NCBI RefSeq assembly: GCF_000026005.1
Contig: NC_005295.2
Span: forward strand, 124,001-188,000
Source of the DNA: Ehrlichia ruminantium str. Welgevonden
GTDB lineage: Bacteria > Pseudomonadota > Alphaproteobacteria > Rickettsiales > Anaplasmataceae
DNA length: 64,000 bases
Direction: 5' to 3'
In this document: in pieces, positions 9,038 through 20,163 of the stretch
Position numbering within the stretch: position 1 is the stretch's first letter
Layout of the letters: every line of letters starts with the position of its first letter
Program-made: the position numbers and the translations under genes
Notes under the pieces: generated by a model
Told to the model about the DNA's origin: nothing
Database searches by the model: none
What the model saw: the letters and a program-made list of their open reading frames with translations, nothing else

Positions 9038-11472
9038 TAGCTTATTATTAAAATTTATTGATATTATTTTACCTTATTTTCTCTTTGAAGTTATGTATAA
9101 ACTATGTTTCCGTAGAGATTAGTTTTTAACTGTAGTTGAGTTTTTATCAGTATGGTAGGCAGATATTATATAATGAATCAAGATTAAACTTTGGTAGCTA
9201 ATGTTAATGAATAACTCAGTTATGTAGCTTTTGGTTTGTTATTAGTATTTTGTCTATATAGGTTTTATGGTTTTATTTGTGGGAGGGAGTTTTTAGTTGT
9301 AGTTAAATTTTTATTTATTAGATGAGCTTTGAGTTGTAGGTATGAATTGCATAATTGAATCTAATTTTGTGTGATAAGTATTAATGAGTAATTTGATCTT
9401 TAATTGATGATTTACACTTTCCTTAATCTAGATTTATAATTTTATATATAGATATAGTGTTTATCAGTAGTTAGGCTTTTGTTGGTATAGTTGGCAGAAT
9501 TATATAATCTTAGCGAATAATTGGTTGTATAACTTTTGATTTATTGTGGTATTTTTCTCTCTAGTTTATAATTTTATATGTGTGTAGTATTACTCTAAAT
9601 ACAATTAGTATACGATAGAATTAGCATTAAACTTCAGTTGTTGATATTAACAGTAATTCAAATATTTTGGTGTTATAAATTGTAAGTGAAAGGTGATAAG
9701 TTTATTATTTAAAATCTGCCTTTTTATAATTAATTAAGACTAGTAACATTATCATAATCATGTAAGTAGTATATAACAAAATACAGCTTAGCATTATTTA
9801 ATATGAGTTAAATGAGGATAACACGAACTTTTTATGAAATTTTTGTGTTGTAATTTAGCTTACATATTTTAAATTGCTGATGTTGTAGTGCGTATTGGTA
9901 TAAAGTTATGTTCTAAGAGAAAAATAATAAAAGCTTAGAAGGTTTGAAATAAAAAAACAGTATATATTAATCTCTTGCTAGATGATGATCATTTAAGTCG
10001 ATTAATAATAAGATTTTAAATCATAGATAATGATTGAGTAATGAGTTCAGAGGAATATGTAATATAGTACAAATGTATGTTTCAAGCTATCTAATGATGT
10101 AAAAAGATAACTAAATAATTAAATATTATCATTTACAAGGTAAAAAGAGTAGTCTGATAAGAAAGGAAACAATGACATGGGAGTTAGAATAAAGAAACAA
10201 GTCATATATTTGTAGTAATGAACTTAATTTGATAAGGTCTCAAGTTAAAATAATAGCTGAATAATGTGCTAAGGAAAAAATTGCATAATATAAGACAAAT
10301 ATATATTTTAAACTGTGGAATATTTTAATAATGGACAAGATGCTTAAAACTAAGATTATCCTTGTAAAAGATATAAGGTAATTCTACAATGTATCTAGTA
10401 TTAGTGCATAGTTTAAGTGATAATTAAGAAGAAAGCGTTTTGTTTGTCATAGTACAATTGTAAGATTTTTATTGTTTTTAAGTGTTGTCTTTATATTTTA
10501 ATTATAAATATAGTTCTGCTGTGAAACAGTTAATAAGTGTAATATTATGAATCTAGAGTATTTTTGAGTTATGACTATACTAAAAAAGTTGTTTATTAAT
10601 TTTAAATAATGTAATTTGTAGAGTTTTTGTTCTTATAAGATGTTACTGATATATCTTCTAATTCTAGTAGATGCATATCATATATGCTGATGTGAAACAA
10701 TTAAATAGTAGTGTTATGTTATTTAGTATAAGTATTATGAACTAAACAAGCTGGTGTAGGGTTTTTGTTCTTATAAGATGTTACTGATATATCTTCTAAT
10801 TCTAGTAGATGCATATCATATATGCTGATGTGAAACAATTGAATAGTAGTGTTATGTTTTTAGTATAAGTATTATGAACTAAACAAGCTTGTGTAGAGTT
10901 TTTGTTCTTATAAGATGTTACTGATATATCTTCTAATTCTAGTAGATGCATATCATATATGCTGATGTGAAACAATTGAATAGTAGTGTTATGTTATTTA
11001 GTATAAGTATTATGAACTAAACAAGCTTTGCATGAGTTATACATGATACAACTTATAAAGGTTTTGTTATTGTGTAATATGATTTTATATCCCTAATTAT
11101 AGGTTTTTTTATTTAATATAACGAATGTTATAGTGAGTTTTTATATAAGACCATTAAAGAATTGTATATTGATATTACTTAGCAAAAATGTTTCATATGT
11201 GAAATATAAAATGACATATTATGACTTATGTTATAAATATAACTAATAGAACTTTTATTATCTCAAGTTTCTTTCTATAAGTATTATTAATATCGTAGTT
11301 AAATATGGATAATGATACAATAGTAAACTGGTTCTATACTACTGAAAATACATTGTATATCACTATGGATAATATGATGTTATTCTTAATGTAATACAAT
11401 TTGTAAAATTATCATTGTTTCAATTATAGCAATTTTCTATACTTAAAGAAGAAAGCAAATAAATCATTGATA
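9038..11472. other. 2.4-kb spacer between gshA and valS
   Basis: No intact gene. About 9119-9595 shows weak, diverged repeats of roughly 170 bp (recurring TTTTTA-GTTGTAGTT, GGCAGA-TTATATAAT and TTTATAATTTTATAT words). About 9900-10440 is unusually purine-rich on the plus strand and contains AAGGAAACA-ATG followed by only five codons, possibly an old gene remnant. A three-copy tandem repeat lies at 10618-11029. Confidence 0.55.
10618..11029. repeat. Three tandem copies, 137-138 bp
   Basis: The landmark GTTTTTGTTCTTATAAGATG starts at 10623, 10761 and 10898, giving periods of 138 and 137. The copies differ at only a few bases, such as a one-base indel in GTTATGT(TA)TTTAG and CTGGTG/CTTGTG. No reading frame is conserved. 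It lies about 450 bp upstream of valS. Confidence 0.95.
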
Positions 11473-13905
11473 ATGCAGTCTCTTTTTAGTAATAAATACA
11501 AGTTCAAAGATACAGAAGAAAAACTTAATGCCTATTGGGATAAAATAAAATTATATAAATGGAAGAATTTACAAGGTAAACAGTTTATTATTGATACTCC
11601 TCCTCCGACAATATCAGGGCAACTACATATAGGACATGTTTTTAGCTACTGTCATACGGATTTTATTGCAAGATATCAACGTATGTTAGGAAAAGATGTA
11701 TTATATCCAATAGGATTTGATGACAATGGATTGCCAACAGAACGTTTAGTTGAAAAGATAAAAAAAGTACGTGCGGCAGATATTGATCGTAAAGAATTTA
11801 AGGCGTTATGTAATGAAGTATCTGCAAAATTCAGAATGGAATTTAAAATATTGTTTCAATCTCTTGGTATTAGTTATGATTGGGATCTGGAATATCATAC
11901 TATAAGTGAAGAGATTCAAAAGTTATCTCAAATGTCATTTATAGCACTATATAATATGGGTAAAATATATAGGAAGTTACAGCCTATATTTTGGGATTGT
12001 GCTGATAGAACGGCGATAGCGAGAGTTGAGGTTGAGGAAAAGGAAATGTCATCGTTTATGAGTACGATAGCCTTTTCTACTGAGGCTGGAGAGCTAATAA
12101 ATATTGCAACGACGCGTCCAGAATTAATGCCAGCTTGTGTTGCTTTATTTTTTAATCCATTGGATATAAGATATCAGCATCTTCAAGGTCAGTATGCTAT
12201 AGTACCTATATTTGGGAATAAAGTACCGATTTTATCAGATGAACAAGTAAAAATAGATAAGGGTACTGGTCTTGTAATGTGTTGTACATTTGGTGATGAA
12301 TTAGATGTATATTGGTGGAATAAACATAATTTAAATACGCAGATTATAATAAGTAAATCAGGTACTCTTGATCTTAAACATAACATTGCAGAGACAGATA
12401 CTTTATCTGGTAAATTACATGGAGTATCAATAGTAGAAGCAAGAAAGCTGGTACTTGAAACCTTAAGTAAATGTAATTTACTAATAAAAAAAGAGGAAAT
12501 ATTACACAATGTGAAATGTGCTGAGCGATCAGGAATGCCTATTGAAATATTGTTAAGTAACCAATGGTTTATTAAGGTTGTAGAGATAAAACATGAGCTA
12601 TTAGAACAGGTCCGTAAGATTAATTGGTATCCACAGTCTATGCGTAAGCAAATAGAAATGTGGATAGATGGGTTAAACTGGGACTGGTGCATATCGCGAC
12701 AAAGGTATTTTGGAATCCCGTTTCCGGTATGGTATTCGAAAAGAGATAATGAAGAGATTATTATTCCAGATGTGAATGAACTACCAATAGATCCAACAGA
12801 AACCTTACCTCAAGGATACTCAAAAGAAGAAGTTGAAGCAGATGTTGATGTTATGGATACGTGGGCTACTAGTTCATTATCTCCACAGTTCAACAGTATA
12901 CATACTGGAATTAATAGTATACCACTAATACCAGCAAGTCTTAGAGCTCAAAGTCATGAAATTATAAGATCATGGGCATTCTATACAATTCTGCAAGCAT
13001 ATTATCATCATAATAGTATTCCATGGGAAAATATTATGGTCAGTGGATGGTGTTTGGCTGCAGATAAAAGTAAGATGAGTAAGTCCAAAGGAAATGCATT
13101 GATACCAAATCAACTGTTACAAGAATATGGAGCTGATGTAATACGTTATTGGGCTGCAAATTCTAGGTTGGGTTCTGATACTGTATTTTCTGATGAGGTT
13201 TTACAGCTTGGCAAAAGATTGGTTACTAAACTATGGAATGCAAGTAAGTTTGTATCTATGTTTGTTAGTCAATGTCAAATACCAGATCTAAATTGTGTTA
13301 CGGAAACAATGGATAAGTGGGTATTAACAAAACTCTATAAGGTAATTGTTAAAGCTACAGAAAGTTTTAACGTTTTTGAATATTGTGTTGCACTTGATTA
13401 CATAGAGTCTTTCTTTTGGAAGGACTTTTGTGATAACTATCTAGAGTTGGTTAAAAAAAGAGCATATGGAGAATCTGTAACGAATAAAGAAAATCTAAGT
13501 GCTGTAAATACACTATCCTTTGTATTAATGGCACTGCTAAAAATGTTAGCACCTTTTATGCCATATATTACGGAGGAAATATACAGTACACTTTATAATA
13601 ATGGTTCAATTCATGATCATGATAACTGGCCAGTTGTAAATACAAGTTTATGTAATGAAATGGATGAACAATTGGGTGAAGACTTTATAGAAATACTTAA
13701 CCAAGTGAGGAAAATAAAAGCTAATGCGCAGTTATCAGTAAAATGTAAAATTTATAAGTTGATTATCAATAGTGAAAATTACGATTTTCCTACTTCATGG
13801 GAAAATGATTTAAAAGCTGTATGCAATGCTGAACATATTGTGCAAGACAAAAGAACAAGTTATTACAATGATAAGTTTCTTATTTCTGTGCAATTTGCAA
13901 ATTAA
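11473..13905 (+). CDS. valS: Valyl-tRNA synthetase
   Basis: Class I aminoacyl-tRNA synthetase charging tRNA-Val. The protein is 810 residues from the ATG at 11473; a TTG two codons earlier is the other possible start. HIGH motif LHIGH at 51-55, editing domain including ATTRPELMPA near 212-221, DTWATSSLSP at about 462-471 and KMSKS at 534-538 are all present, followed by the anticodon-binding helical domain. It is shorter than the E. coli enzyme (about 950 residues); rickettsial ValRS is known to be of this short, archaeal-like kind. A purine-rich AAGAAGAAAG lies 20-30 nt upstream. The last 89 codons are repeated twice downstream. Confidence 0.96.
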   Translation: MQSLFSNKYKFKDTEEKLNAYWDKIKLYKWKNLQGKQFIIDTPPPTISGQLHIGHVFSYCHTDFIARYQRMLGKDVLYPIGFDDNGLPTERLVEKIKKVRAADIDRKEFKALCNEVSAKFRMEFKILFQSLGISYDWDLEYHTISEEIQKLSQMSFIALYNMGKIYRKLQPIFWDCADRTAIARVEVEEKEMSSFMSTIAFSTEAGELINIATTRPELMPACVALFFNPLDIRYQHLQGQYAIVPIFGNKVPILSDEQVKIDKGTGLVMCCTFGDELDVYWWNKHNLNTQIIISKSGTLDLKHNIAETDTLSGKLHGVSIVEARKLVLETLSKCNLLIKKEEILHNVKCAERSGMPIEILLSNQWFIKVVEIKHELLEQVRKINWYPQSMRKQIEMWIDGLNWDWCISRQRYFGIPFPVWYSKRDNEEIIIPDVNELPIDPTETLPQGYSKEEVEADVDVMDTWATSSLSPQFNSIHTGINSIPLIPASLRAQSHEIIRSWAFYTILQAYYHHNSIPWENIMVSGWCLAADKSKMSKSKGNALIPNQLLQEYGADVIRYWAANSRLGSDTVFSDEVLQLGKRLVTKLWNASKFVSMFVSQCQIPDLNCVTETMDKWVLTKLYKVIVKATESFNVFEYCVALDYIESFFWKDFCDNYLELVKKRAYGESVTNKENLSAVNTLSFVLMALLKMLAPFMPYITEEIYSTLYNNGSIHDHDNWPVVNTSLCNEMDEQLGEDFIEILNQVRKIKANAQLSVKCKIYKLIINSENYDFPTSWENDLKAVCNAEHIVQDKRTSYYNDKFLISVQFAN

Positions 13906-13974
13906 TGGATTTTTATCAATTCAAAACAATATAAATTTGATGTTATAGAAATATTGTATTACTGTACCTTTGTG

Positions 13975-14241
13975 AATACAAGTTTATGTAATGAAATGGA
14001 TGAACAATTGGGTGAAGACTTTATAGAAATACTTAACCAAGTGAGGAAAATAAAAGCTAATGCGCAGTTATCAGTAAAATGTAAAATTTATAAGTTGATT
14101 ATCAATAGTGAAAATTATGATTTTCCTACTTTGTGGGAAAATGATTTAAAAGCTGTATGCAATGCTGAACATATTGTGCGAGACAAAAGAACAAGTTATT
14201 ACGATGATAAATTTCTTGTTTCTGTGCAATTTGCAAATTAA
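13975..14241 (+). pseudogene. Detached valS C-terminal fragment, copy 2
   Basis: Encodes the last 88 residues of ValRS in an uninterrupted frame ending in TAA. Upstream the same frame is open back to the valS stop (13903-13905), so only that single TAA separates it from valS. The frame has only a TTG (13954) and an internal ATG (MDEQ) as possible starts and no clear ribosome binding site. It lacks all catalytic parts and is probably not an independent gene. Confidence 0.8.
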
Positions 14242-14310
14242 TGGATTTTTATCAATTCAAAACAATATAAATTTGATGTTATAGAAATATTGTATTACTG
14301 TACCTTTGTG

Positions 14311-14577
14311 AATACAAGTTTATGTAATGAAATGGATGAACAATTGGGTGAAGACTTTATAGAAATACTTAACCAAGTGAGGAAAATAAAAGCTAATGCG
14401 CAGTTATCAGTAAAATGTAAAATTTATAAGTTGATTATCAATAGTGAAAATTATGATTTTCCTACTTTGTGGGAAAATGATTTAAAAGCTGTATGCAATG
14501 CTGAACATATTGTGCGAGACAAAAGAACAAGTTATTACAATGATAAGTTTCTTGTTTCTGTACAATTTGCAAATTGA
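14311..14577 (+). pseudogene. Detached valS C-terminal fragment, copy 3
   Basis: Nearly identical to copy 2 with the frame intact; it ends in TGA instead of TAA. The spacer before it is again in frame and open, so the whole array is one frame broken only by single stop codons. Start and ribosome binding site are lacking, as in copy 2. Confidence 0.8.
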
Positions 14578-14646
14578 TGTATTTTTACCAATTCAAAAAT
14601 ATAAATTTTATGTTGCCAAATATTGTATTGATAATTCACTGTGCCT

Positions 14647-16409
14647 TTAAATAATAACTCAGTAAATTATTATGAGCATTTTTATATTTATACATTATGC
14701 TAAACTTGGAATGTGAATAAATTGTTTAGTATTGATGGTAGTATAAATTTACTCATCATTTAATAATGGAATTATCTAACTTTTAATATAAGACCTTATT
14801 AAAGGGTCTGAGTTTTCTATGTAAATTTTTTGCTATATATAATATGTATTTCTTATTCATGGCATAATATATTTGATGTTATGCCTGTAGTATTCAGAGT
14901 CTAGGTTATGTTTTTTATCATGGTAATTATAAAAGGTATTAAATATAGGATGCAGTATATTTTTAATATATAGAATACATTGGTACTGGTATGTAAATTA
15001 CCATTTTGAGAGATTACTATAGCTATATATTATGAATTAGATATTTATTGGTAGTGTGAAATGTTTTATCATATTTATAGTTTTATAGTTGTAATTGCAA
15101 AAGTTATATAAATAAGTAATATATAGTTTTATATATGGAACTGATTGTTAGTATTTTGTTAGACAAGTTACCATATTGAAAAACTTGAATTTCTAAATAA
15201 TGTGTAGTTATGTATTTTTCACACATGTACTGATTCATTGTATTATATATTGTGGCTATATTATATCTATCTGATTAATCTCAATAAACTTTTTTTAATT
15301 CTATATACAAAAACAAGATAAACGTAAAAATGCGTATTTAGTATTGAAACATTTTACGGGATAAATAAGTTAAATACTTTCTGAAAAAGATATAGTTTAT
15401 TAGTGGTGGTTTTTTTGTTTAAATTATATATTTTTACAAAAAATGTTAAACTATATTCTGTATTATTGATTTCTGTTAAAATTTTATGTAAATCTCCTTC
15501 TAAGTATTGTGACATAGGGTATTCTATCAAAATATAAATTTGGTATTGTCAGTTTTGTTATATTTTGTAATGATTTTGATGTAGAATAAATGTAAACTAT
15601 AGTAATGCTACACTTAATTATAGGAAGGTTTTCAGTATATTAACATTACTCAAATGATGTAGAGAGTAAAAAATGCAATATTATTTGTGAAAAGTGATGT
15701 AGCAGCATGGTTACTAATGGATGTTTTCTATTTAATAGTATTAGTATTAGTCTTGTTATAATATGAGCGTTCTATTAGGTTTATTATTTGGTTTTTAATT
15801 GTAAGAAGTGTGATTAAATCAAATTAGCTATCACATAATAAATATATAACTTTTTTCTCTATTCAACTCTATGTTTATTGTTTCTCTCTTGTCGTGTAAT
15901 TTTTTACTTTTTACAATAATAATCTTAGCTATTCTTTTTCATTATTGAAGTGTTTTATAGTTTTAAATAGTTACATATGAGTAGAGTTTTTTGGACTTTA
16001 CTGTTAGTGCTATCTCGCACTATATAGCAAACCTACATTATCATACAATAAGACTTTATTAGTAGAAATATAAAATACTCTATTTATTTCATAATTAAGT
16101 ATTTACTTTTTTTGAAGTTGATTAGATAAAACTATCCACCACGTAATATACGGTTTTTCTCTCTTATTGTGCAATTTTTTACTTTTTACAATAATAGTCT
16201 TAGCTATTCTTTTTCATTATTGAAGTGTTTTATAGTTTTAAATAGTTACATATAAGTAGAGTTTTTTTATGGACTTTACTGTTAGTGCTATCTCGCACTA
16301 TATAGCAAACCTACATTATCATACAATAAGACTTTATTAGTAGAAATATAAAATACTCTATTTATTTCATAATTAAGTATTTGCTTTCTTGGAAGTTGAT
16401 TAGATAAAA
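14647..16409. other. Spacer between convergent valS array and smpB operon
   Basis: From 14647 to about 15850 I see no gene, repeat or RNA. From about 15850 to 16409 the sequence consists of two decayed copies of the smpB 3' end and its downstream spacer (separate entry). Confidence 0.6.
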
Positions 16410-16535
16410 CTATCCACCACGTAATATACGGCTTTTCTCTCTATTCCAATCTCGGGCCTTTATTGTTTCTCTCTTGTCGTGCAATTTTTTACCTTTTACA
16501 ATAACAATCTTAGCTTTGGCTATTCCTTTGTCATT
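15850..16535 (-). repeat. Three copies of the smpB 3' end and downstream spacer, two decayed
   Basis: The word AC(T/C)TTTTACA is at 15906, 16181 and, inside smpB, 16491, giving offsets of 275 and 310 bp. The two outer copies have lost segments of the SmpB tail and carry frame changes: the middle copy deletes the region encoding [11 protein letters not shown]. Spacer parts are nearly identical between copies, including a hairpin with 6-bp arms TAGTGC/GCACTA (16005-16022 and 16283-16300). The duplicates extend past the gene in its direction of transcription. Confidence 0.9.
16283..16300 (-). other. Conserved hairpin downstream of smpB
   Basis: Perfect arms TAGTGC and GCACTA with the loop TATCTC, about 110 nt past the smpB stop; an identical hairpin sits at 16005-16022 in the neighbouring duplicate. 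No U-tract follows in the smpB direction, so an intrinsic terminator is doubtful. It might stabilise the 3' end of the operon mRNA. Confidence 0.35.
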
Positions 16536-16856
16536 AAAATATAGGAATAACGGTACAACAGTGAATCCGTCATTCTTCATATTACCTGAAATCTTATATA
16601 TTTGCTTTTTCTTTAATAGTAGTTTCCTTGGTCTGGTAGGATTGTGATTTTTAGTGTTTGCTTGAGTATATTCTGAAATATGTAAGTTACATAGCCATAA
16701 CTCCATATTCCGTTCAGTAACATATGATTCTGCTATACTTACTTTTCTTTGACGTAAAGATTTGACCTCACTACCAATTAAAACAATTCCTGCATCAAAT
16801 TCCTGTATAATAAAGTAATTAAATCTTACTTTACGATTTTCTATTATGATATCCAC
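16410..16856 (-). CDS. smpB: SsrA-binding protein SmpB
   Basis: Partner of tmRNA in trans-translation, rescuing stalled ribosomes. At 148 residues it is of normal length. Recognisable parts are the N-terminal beta-barrel with [19 protein letters not shown] near 24-42, [11 protein letters not shown] near 57-67, and the basic tail [17 protein letters not shown] ending in RGG. The start codon is GTG, with AGGGG about 12 nt upstream. It is the last gene of atpH-atpA-greA-ribB-smpB, 23 bp after ribB. The DNA for its basic tail is duplicated downstream. Confidence 0.95.
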   Translation of the reverse strand: MDIIIENRKVRFNYFIIQEFDAGIVLIGSEVKSLRQRKVSIAESYVTERNMELWLCNLHISEYTQANTKNHNPTRPRKLLLKKKQIYKISGNMKNDGFTVVPLFLYFNDKGIAKAKIVIVKGKKLHDKRETIKARDWNREKSRILRGG

Positions 16857-16879
16857 AGCAAGTTTAACCCCTGTACAGT

Positions 16880-17515
16880 TTAGTGTGTATTTATATATTC
16901 AACCAGTTTAGCAATAGTAGTAACTTTAATATCATAACGTTGGGAAAATTCTATAATGTCAGATAATCTTGACATTGTACCATCTGGATTCATTAATTCA
17001 CATACTACAGCTGCAGGTGTTAATCCAGCAATCTTTGCAATATCAACACTTGCTTCTGTATGTCCCAGTCTTTCTAAAACACCACCTTTTTTAGATACGA
17101 TAGGAAAAATATGACCTGGTGTTACAAGATCATCCATAGTAACATTTTTACTAACAGCAGTTAGTATAGTACGAACTCTATCATGCACAGAGACACCTGT
17201 TGTAATACCATAACGTGCATCTATAGAAGTAGCAAAAGATGCACTATTATTGTTAATATTTCTTCTTGGTATCAGTTCTAAGCCTAATTTATACATTAAG
17301 TCTTCTGTAATAGATAAACATACAATACCACTTCCATGTGTGACCATAAGATTAATTGCATCAGTAGTGACTTTTTCTGCTAAAACTACTAAATCACCTT
17401 CATTTTCCCTTTGCTCATCATCAATTAAAACAAATACTTTACCTGCTTTAGCATCTTCAATTATATCTTCTATAGAAGATATAAAACTTGGATTTTCTGA
17501 TACAATGATACCCAT
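16880..17515 (-). CDS. ribB: 3,4-dihydroxy-2-butanone 4-phosphate synthase
   Basis: Converts ribulose 5-phosphate to the four-carbon precursor of riboflavin. The 211 residues cover a complete single-domain RibB without a fused GTP cyclohydrolase II. The acidic metal-binding loop [10 protein letters not shown] lies at 32-41, followed by [17 protein letters not shown] and [15 protein letters not shown]. The ATG is preceded by AGAGGA. It is 19 bp downstream of greA and probably co-transcribed with it. Host-restricted Ehrlichia are known to keep cofactor synthesis, which agrees with an intact gene here. Confidence 0.95.
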   Translation of the reverse strand: MGIIVSENPSFISSIEDIIEDAKAGKVFVLIDDEQRENEGDLVVLAEKVTTDAINLMVTHGSGIVCLSITEDLMYKLGLELIPRRNINNNSASFATSIDARYGITTGVSVHDRVRTILTAVSKNVTMDDLVTPGHIFPIVSKKGGVLERLGHTEASVDIAKIAGLTPAAVVCELMNPDGTMSRLSDIIEFSQRYDIKVTTIAKLVEYINTH

Positions 17516-17534
17516 TCATTCCTCTACTTTTCTC

Positions 17535-18035
17535 TTATATAAACTCAATCTTGATAATTTTGTATATTCTGTAATCACCTTTTGGAGTTTTTACCTCTAC
17601 AACATCGCCTTCTTTTTTACCAAGTAGCGATATAACTAAAGGAGACTTGATTGAAATCATACGCTTAGAAATGTCAGATTCATATTCACCAACAATCTGA
17701 TATATAACTTCATCGGTACTACCAGTCTGCTCATCATATATAGACATTGTTACAGTTGCACCGAACATTACGGTATCACCAGATAGGTTAGCAACATCTA
17801 TAACTTCTGCTCTGGATTTTTTTGATTCCAGTTCCATTATTTTACTTTCTACTAACCCTTGTCTTTCACGAGCAGCATGATACTCTGCGTTTTCAGATAA
17901 ATCCCCTAATTCCCGTGCTTCAGAAATAGACTTAATAATTTGAGGTCTTTCATATTTCAATGACTCCAGCTCTAGTTCAAGCTTTTCAAATCCAGCCTTT
18001 GTAATAGGGAATCTTTCATTCATATAGTCATTCAT
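17535..18035 (-). CDS. greA: Transcription elongation factor GreA
   Basis: Rescues backtracked RNA polymerase by stimulating transcript cleavage. The 166-residue protein has the N-terminal coiled coil (about 8-80) with the tip motif GDLSENAEYHAA carrying the acidic residues Asp45 and Glu48, then the FKBP-like C-terminal domain with FGATVTM and SPLVISLLGKKEGDVV. It lies 32 bp after atpA and 19 bp before ribB on the same strand, within the atpH operon. AGGTATGGATT before the ATG may serve as ribosome binding site; a second in-frame Met lies at residue 5. Confidence 0.96.
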   Translation of the reverse strand: MNDYMNERFPITKAGFEKLELELESLKYERPQIIKSISEARELGDLSENAEYHAARERQGLVESKIMELESKKSRAEVIDVANLSGDTVMFGATVTMSIYDEQTGSTDEVIYQIVGEYESDISKRMISIKSPLVISLLGKKEGDVVEVKTPKGDYRIYKIIKIEFI

Positions 18036-18067
18036 AATCCATACCTAAATTCTAAAATTATAAAGAA

Positions 18068-19591
18068 TTACTTTAAGCTAGAAGCAATCTTACTTATAAC
18101 TTTTGACAATAAAGACCTGATGTCATCAGTAAAATTATTATTAGATATACTACTTAAAATATCTGGATAATTGCTATTTAATTCACTTAAAAGTCTCTCT
18201 TCAAACTTACTAATATCATTAACACTAATGTCATCTAAATAGCCACTTGTCCCGGCAAATATAACGGCTACTTGTTCTCCTACAGATAATGGAGAGTATT
18301 GTTTTTGTTTTAATAGCTCCATCATTCTTCTACCACGATCAAGAATTTTTTGAGAATGCACATCAACATCAGAACCAAATTTTGCAAAATCTTCTAATTC
18401 TCTGTACTGTGCTAAACTTAGTTTTATAGAACCTGCAACTTTTTTTACAGATTTAATTTGAGCAGAAGAACCTACACGAGAAACAGATAAACCAACATTT
18501 ACAGCAGGACGTAGACCTTTATAAAAAATTTCAGATTCAAGAAAAATTTGCCCATCAGTAATTGAAATTACATTGGTTGGTACATATGCTGAAACATCAC
18601 CTGCTTGAGTTTCAATAATTGGCAAAGCAGTTAATGAGCCACCCCCTTTCTTATCTGACATTTTTGCTGCTCTTTCTAATAGTCGAGAGTGTAGAAAGAA
18701 CACATCACCTGGATATGCTTCACGACCTGGAGGACGTCTTAATAATAAGGACATTTGCCTGTATGCAGCGGCATGCTTTGATAAATCATCATATACAATT
18801 AAACAATGCATACCATTATCTCGAAAAAATTCTCCCATAGCACATGCAGTATATGGAGCTAAATATTGTAGTGATGCAGAATCTGATGCTCCTGCAACAA
18901 CAACAATTGTGTACTCTAGTGCACCACTTTCACGTAATTTGTTGATTATCCTTGCTACAGAAGAATTCTTCTGTCCAATTGCAACATAAATACAATAAAC
19001 CTTTTCTTTATCTATTACTTCGTTGTTATGGGATTTCTGATTGATAATAGTATCAATAGCTATAGCAGTTTTTCCAGTTTTTCTATCTCCGATAATCAAC
19101 TCACGCTGCCCACGTCCTATTGGTATTAACATATCTATTACTTTAATACCAGTTTGTAATGGTTCAGTTACAGATTGCCTATCTATGATACCTGGTGCTT
19201 TAATTTCTACAGGTAATCTAGTTTTAGTGTCAAAATTCTCAAGCCCATCAATAGGATTACCTAATGCGTCAACTACCCGTCCTAAAAGCTCTAACCCAAC
19301 AGGAACATCCATTAATTGATTAGTACATTTTACAATGTCACCTTCTCCAACACTATTTTCACTTCCAAAAATTACTATACTTACAGTATCGCAGTCTAAA
19401 TTTAATACTACTCCTATTGTACCATTAGCAAAAGCTACTACTTCTCCAAACTTGGCTTTTTCCAGGCCATATACTAATGCTATACCATCTTTGACAGATA
19501 TAACTTCGCCAACACTTTCACATTTTACCTGACCATCAAAATTCTCGATACGTTCCTTAATAACCTTTAACACTTCACCCGCAGATATCAT
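18068..19591 (-). CDS. atpA: ATP synthase F1 subunit alpha
   Basis: Non-catalytic nucleotide-binding subunit of the F1 hexamer at the inner membrane. It has the normal length of 507 residues. The Walker A loop is [10 protein letters not shown] at 168-177 (Lys where most bacteria have Gln), with [14 protein letters not shown] and [12 protein letters not shown] in the centre and [11 protein letters not shown] carrying the arginine finger. The gene starts 2 nt after atpH with an AAGGTG ribosome binding site. The usual followers atpG, atpD and atpC are absent; greA comes next, so the F1 genes are split, as is common in Rickettsiales. Confidence 0.97.
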   Translation of the reverse strand: MISAGEVLKVIKERIENFDGQVKCESVGEVISVKDGIALVYGLEKAKFGEVVAFANGTIGVVLNLDCDTVSIVIFGSENSVGEGDIVKCTNQLMDVPVGLELLGRVVDALGNPIDGLENFDTKTRLPVEIKAPGIIDRQSVTEPLQTGIKVIDMLIPIGRGQRELIIGDRKTGKTAIAIDTIINQKSHNNEVIDKEKVYCIYVAIGQKNSSVARIINKLRESGALEYTIVVVAGASDSASLQYLAPYTACAMGEFFRDNGMHCLIVYDDLSKHAAAYRQMSLLLRRPPGREAYPGDVFFLHSRLLERAAKMSDKKGGGSLTALPIIETQAGDVSAYVPTNVISITDGQIFLESEIFYKGLRPAVNVGLSVSRVGSSAQIKSVKKVAGSIKLSLAQYRELEDFAKFGSDVDVHSQKILDRGRRMMELLKQKQYSPLSVGEQVAVIFAGTSGYLDDISVNDISKFEERLLSELNSNYPDILSSISNNNFTDDIRSLLSKVISKIASSLK

Positions 19592-19593
19592 TA

Positions 19594-20163
19594 TTACACC
19601 TTGCTATTCACCATACTACGTACCGCTATTTTACTGAGTTCCTGTAAACTTTGTAAATAACTATTTAATGATACGTCAATTATGTCAAAACCTACTCTGA
19701 TAATAAAACCACCTAAAATGCTTGGATCTACAGTATTTGTTATACTAACTACCTTACCATATTTTTCAAGTAATGCATTGCAGATACCTTGTTTTTCTTG
19801 AGTAGTGAGTTTACTACATGAAGTAACAGATATACTAACTTCTTTGTTGTGTTTTCTTACATATTCAAGAAAAGTATTGAAGATTTGCAATAACATATTT
19901 CCCCTATTGTTTGTAACCACAACTAGTATAAACCTACTTAATGTTGTATCAATATGGTTTGTGATGAGTTCTATCACACTTATTTTATCCTTAAGGTTTG
20001 CAGTAGGGTTAGCAAGGAATGAAAGAAACTGGTTATTGCCATTTTCAGAAAGATTAAAAATAAACTTTATCCCTTTACAAATGTCATTCAACTTACTAAC
20101 TGATGCGTTGAATAATGCTTGAGCATAACAAGACGTTACATAGCCACCTCTATACTGAGTCAT
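19594..20163 (-). CDS. atpH: ATP synthase F1 subunit delta
   Basis: Peripheral stalk subunit (OSCP homologue) linking F1 to the b subunits. The 189 residues match the family. Typical features are the N-terminal helical domain beginning [10 protein letters not shown], a central [16 protein letters not shown] segment, and the C-terminal [28 protein letters not shown] signature near 148-175. First gene of the operon running to smpB. A promoter candidate lies 33-59 bp upstream. Confidence 0.94.
   Translation of the reverse strand: MTQYRGGYVTSCYAQALFNASVSKLNDICKGIKFIFNLSENGNNQFLSFLANPTANLKDKISVIELITNHIDTTLSRFILVVVTNNRGNMLLQIFNTFLEYVRKHNKEVSISVTSCSKLTTQEKQGICNALLEKYGKVVSITNTVDPSILGGFIIRVGFDIIDVSLNSYLQSLQELSKIAVRSMVNSKV

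Larger units (their letters stand above)
13639..14646 (+). repeat. Three tandem 336-bp units containing the valS 3' end
   Basis: Unit starts (AATACAAGTTTATG) lie at 13639 inside valS, 13975 and 14311; the period is exactly 336 bp both times. Each unit holds the last 89 codons of valS plus about 70 bp of spacer. The junction falls at GT(A/G)AATACAAG, where DNWPV in valS is replaced by YYCTF. Copies 2 and 3 share changes absent from the gene (Ser to Leu, Gln to Arg, Ile to Val), so copy 3 arose from copy 2. The end of the third unit is more diverged. Confidence 0.96.

Noticed and set aside
12189-12692. 167-codon open frame on the minus strand inside valS
   Set aside because: Antisense shadow of the conserved valS gene; no family features and no ribosome binding site.
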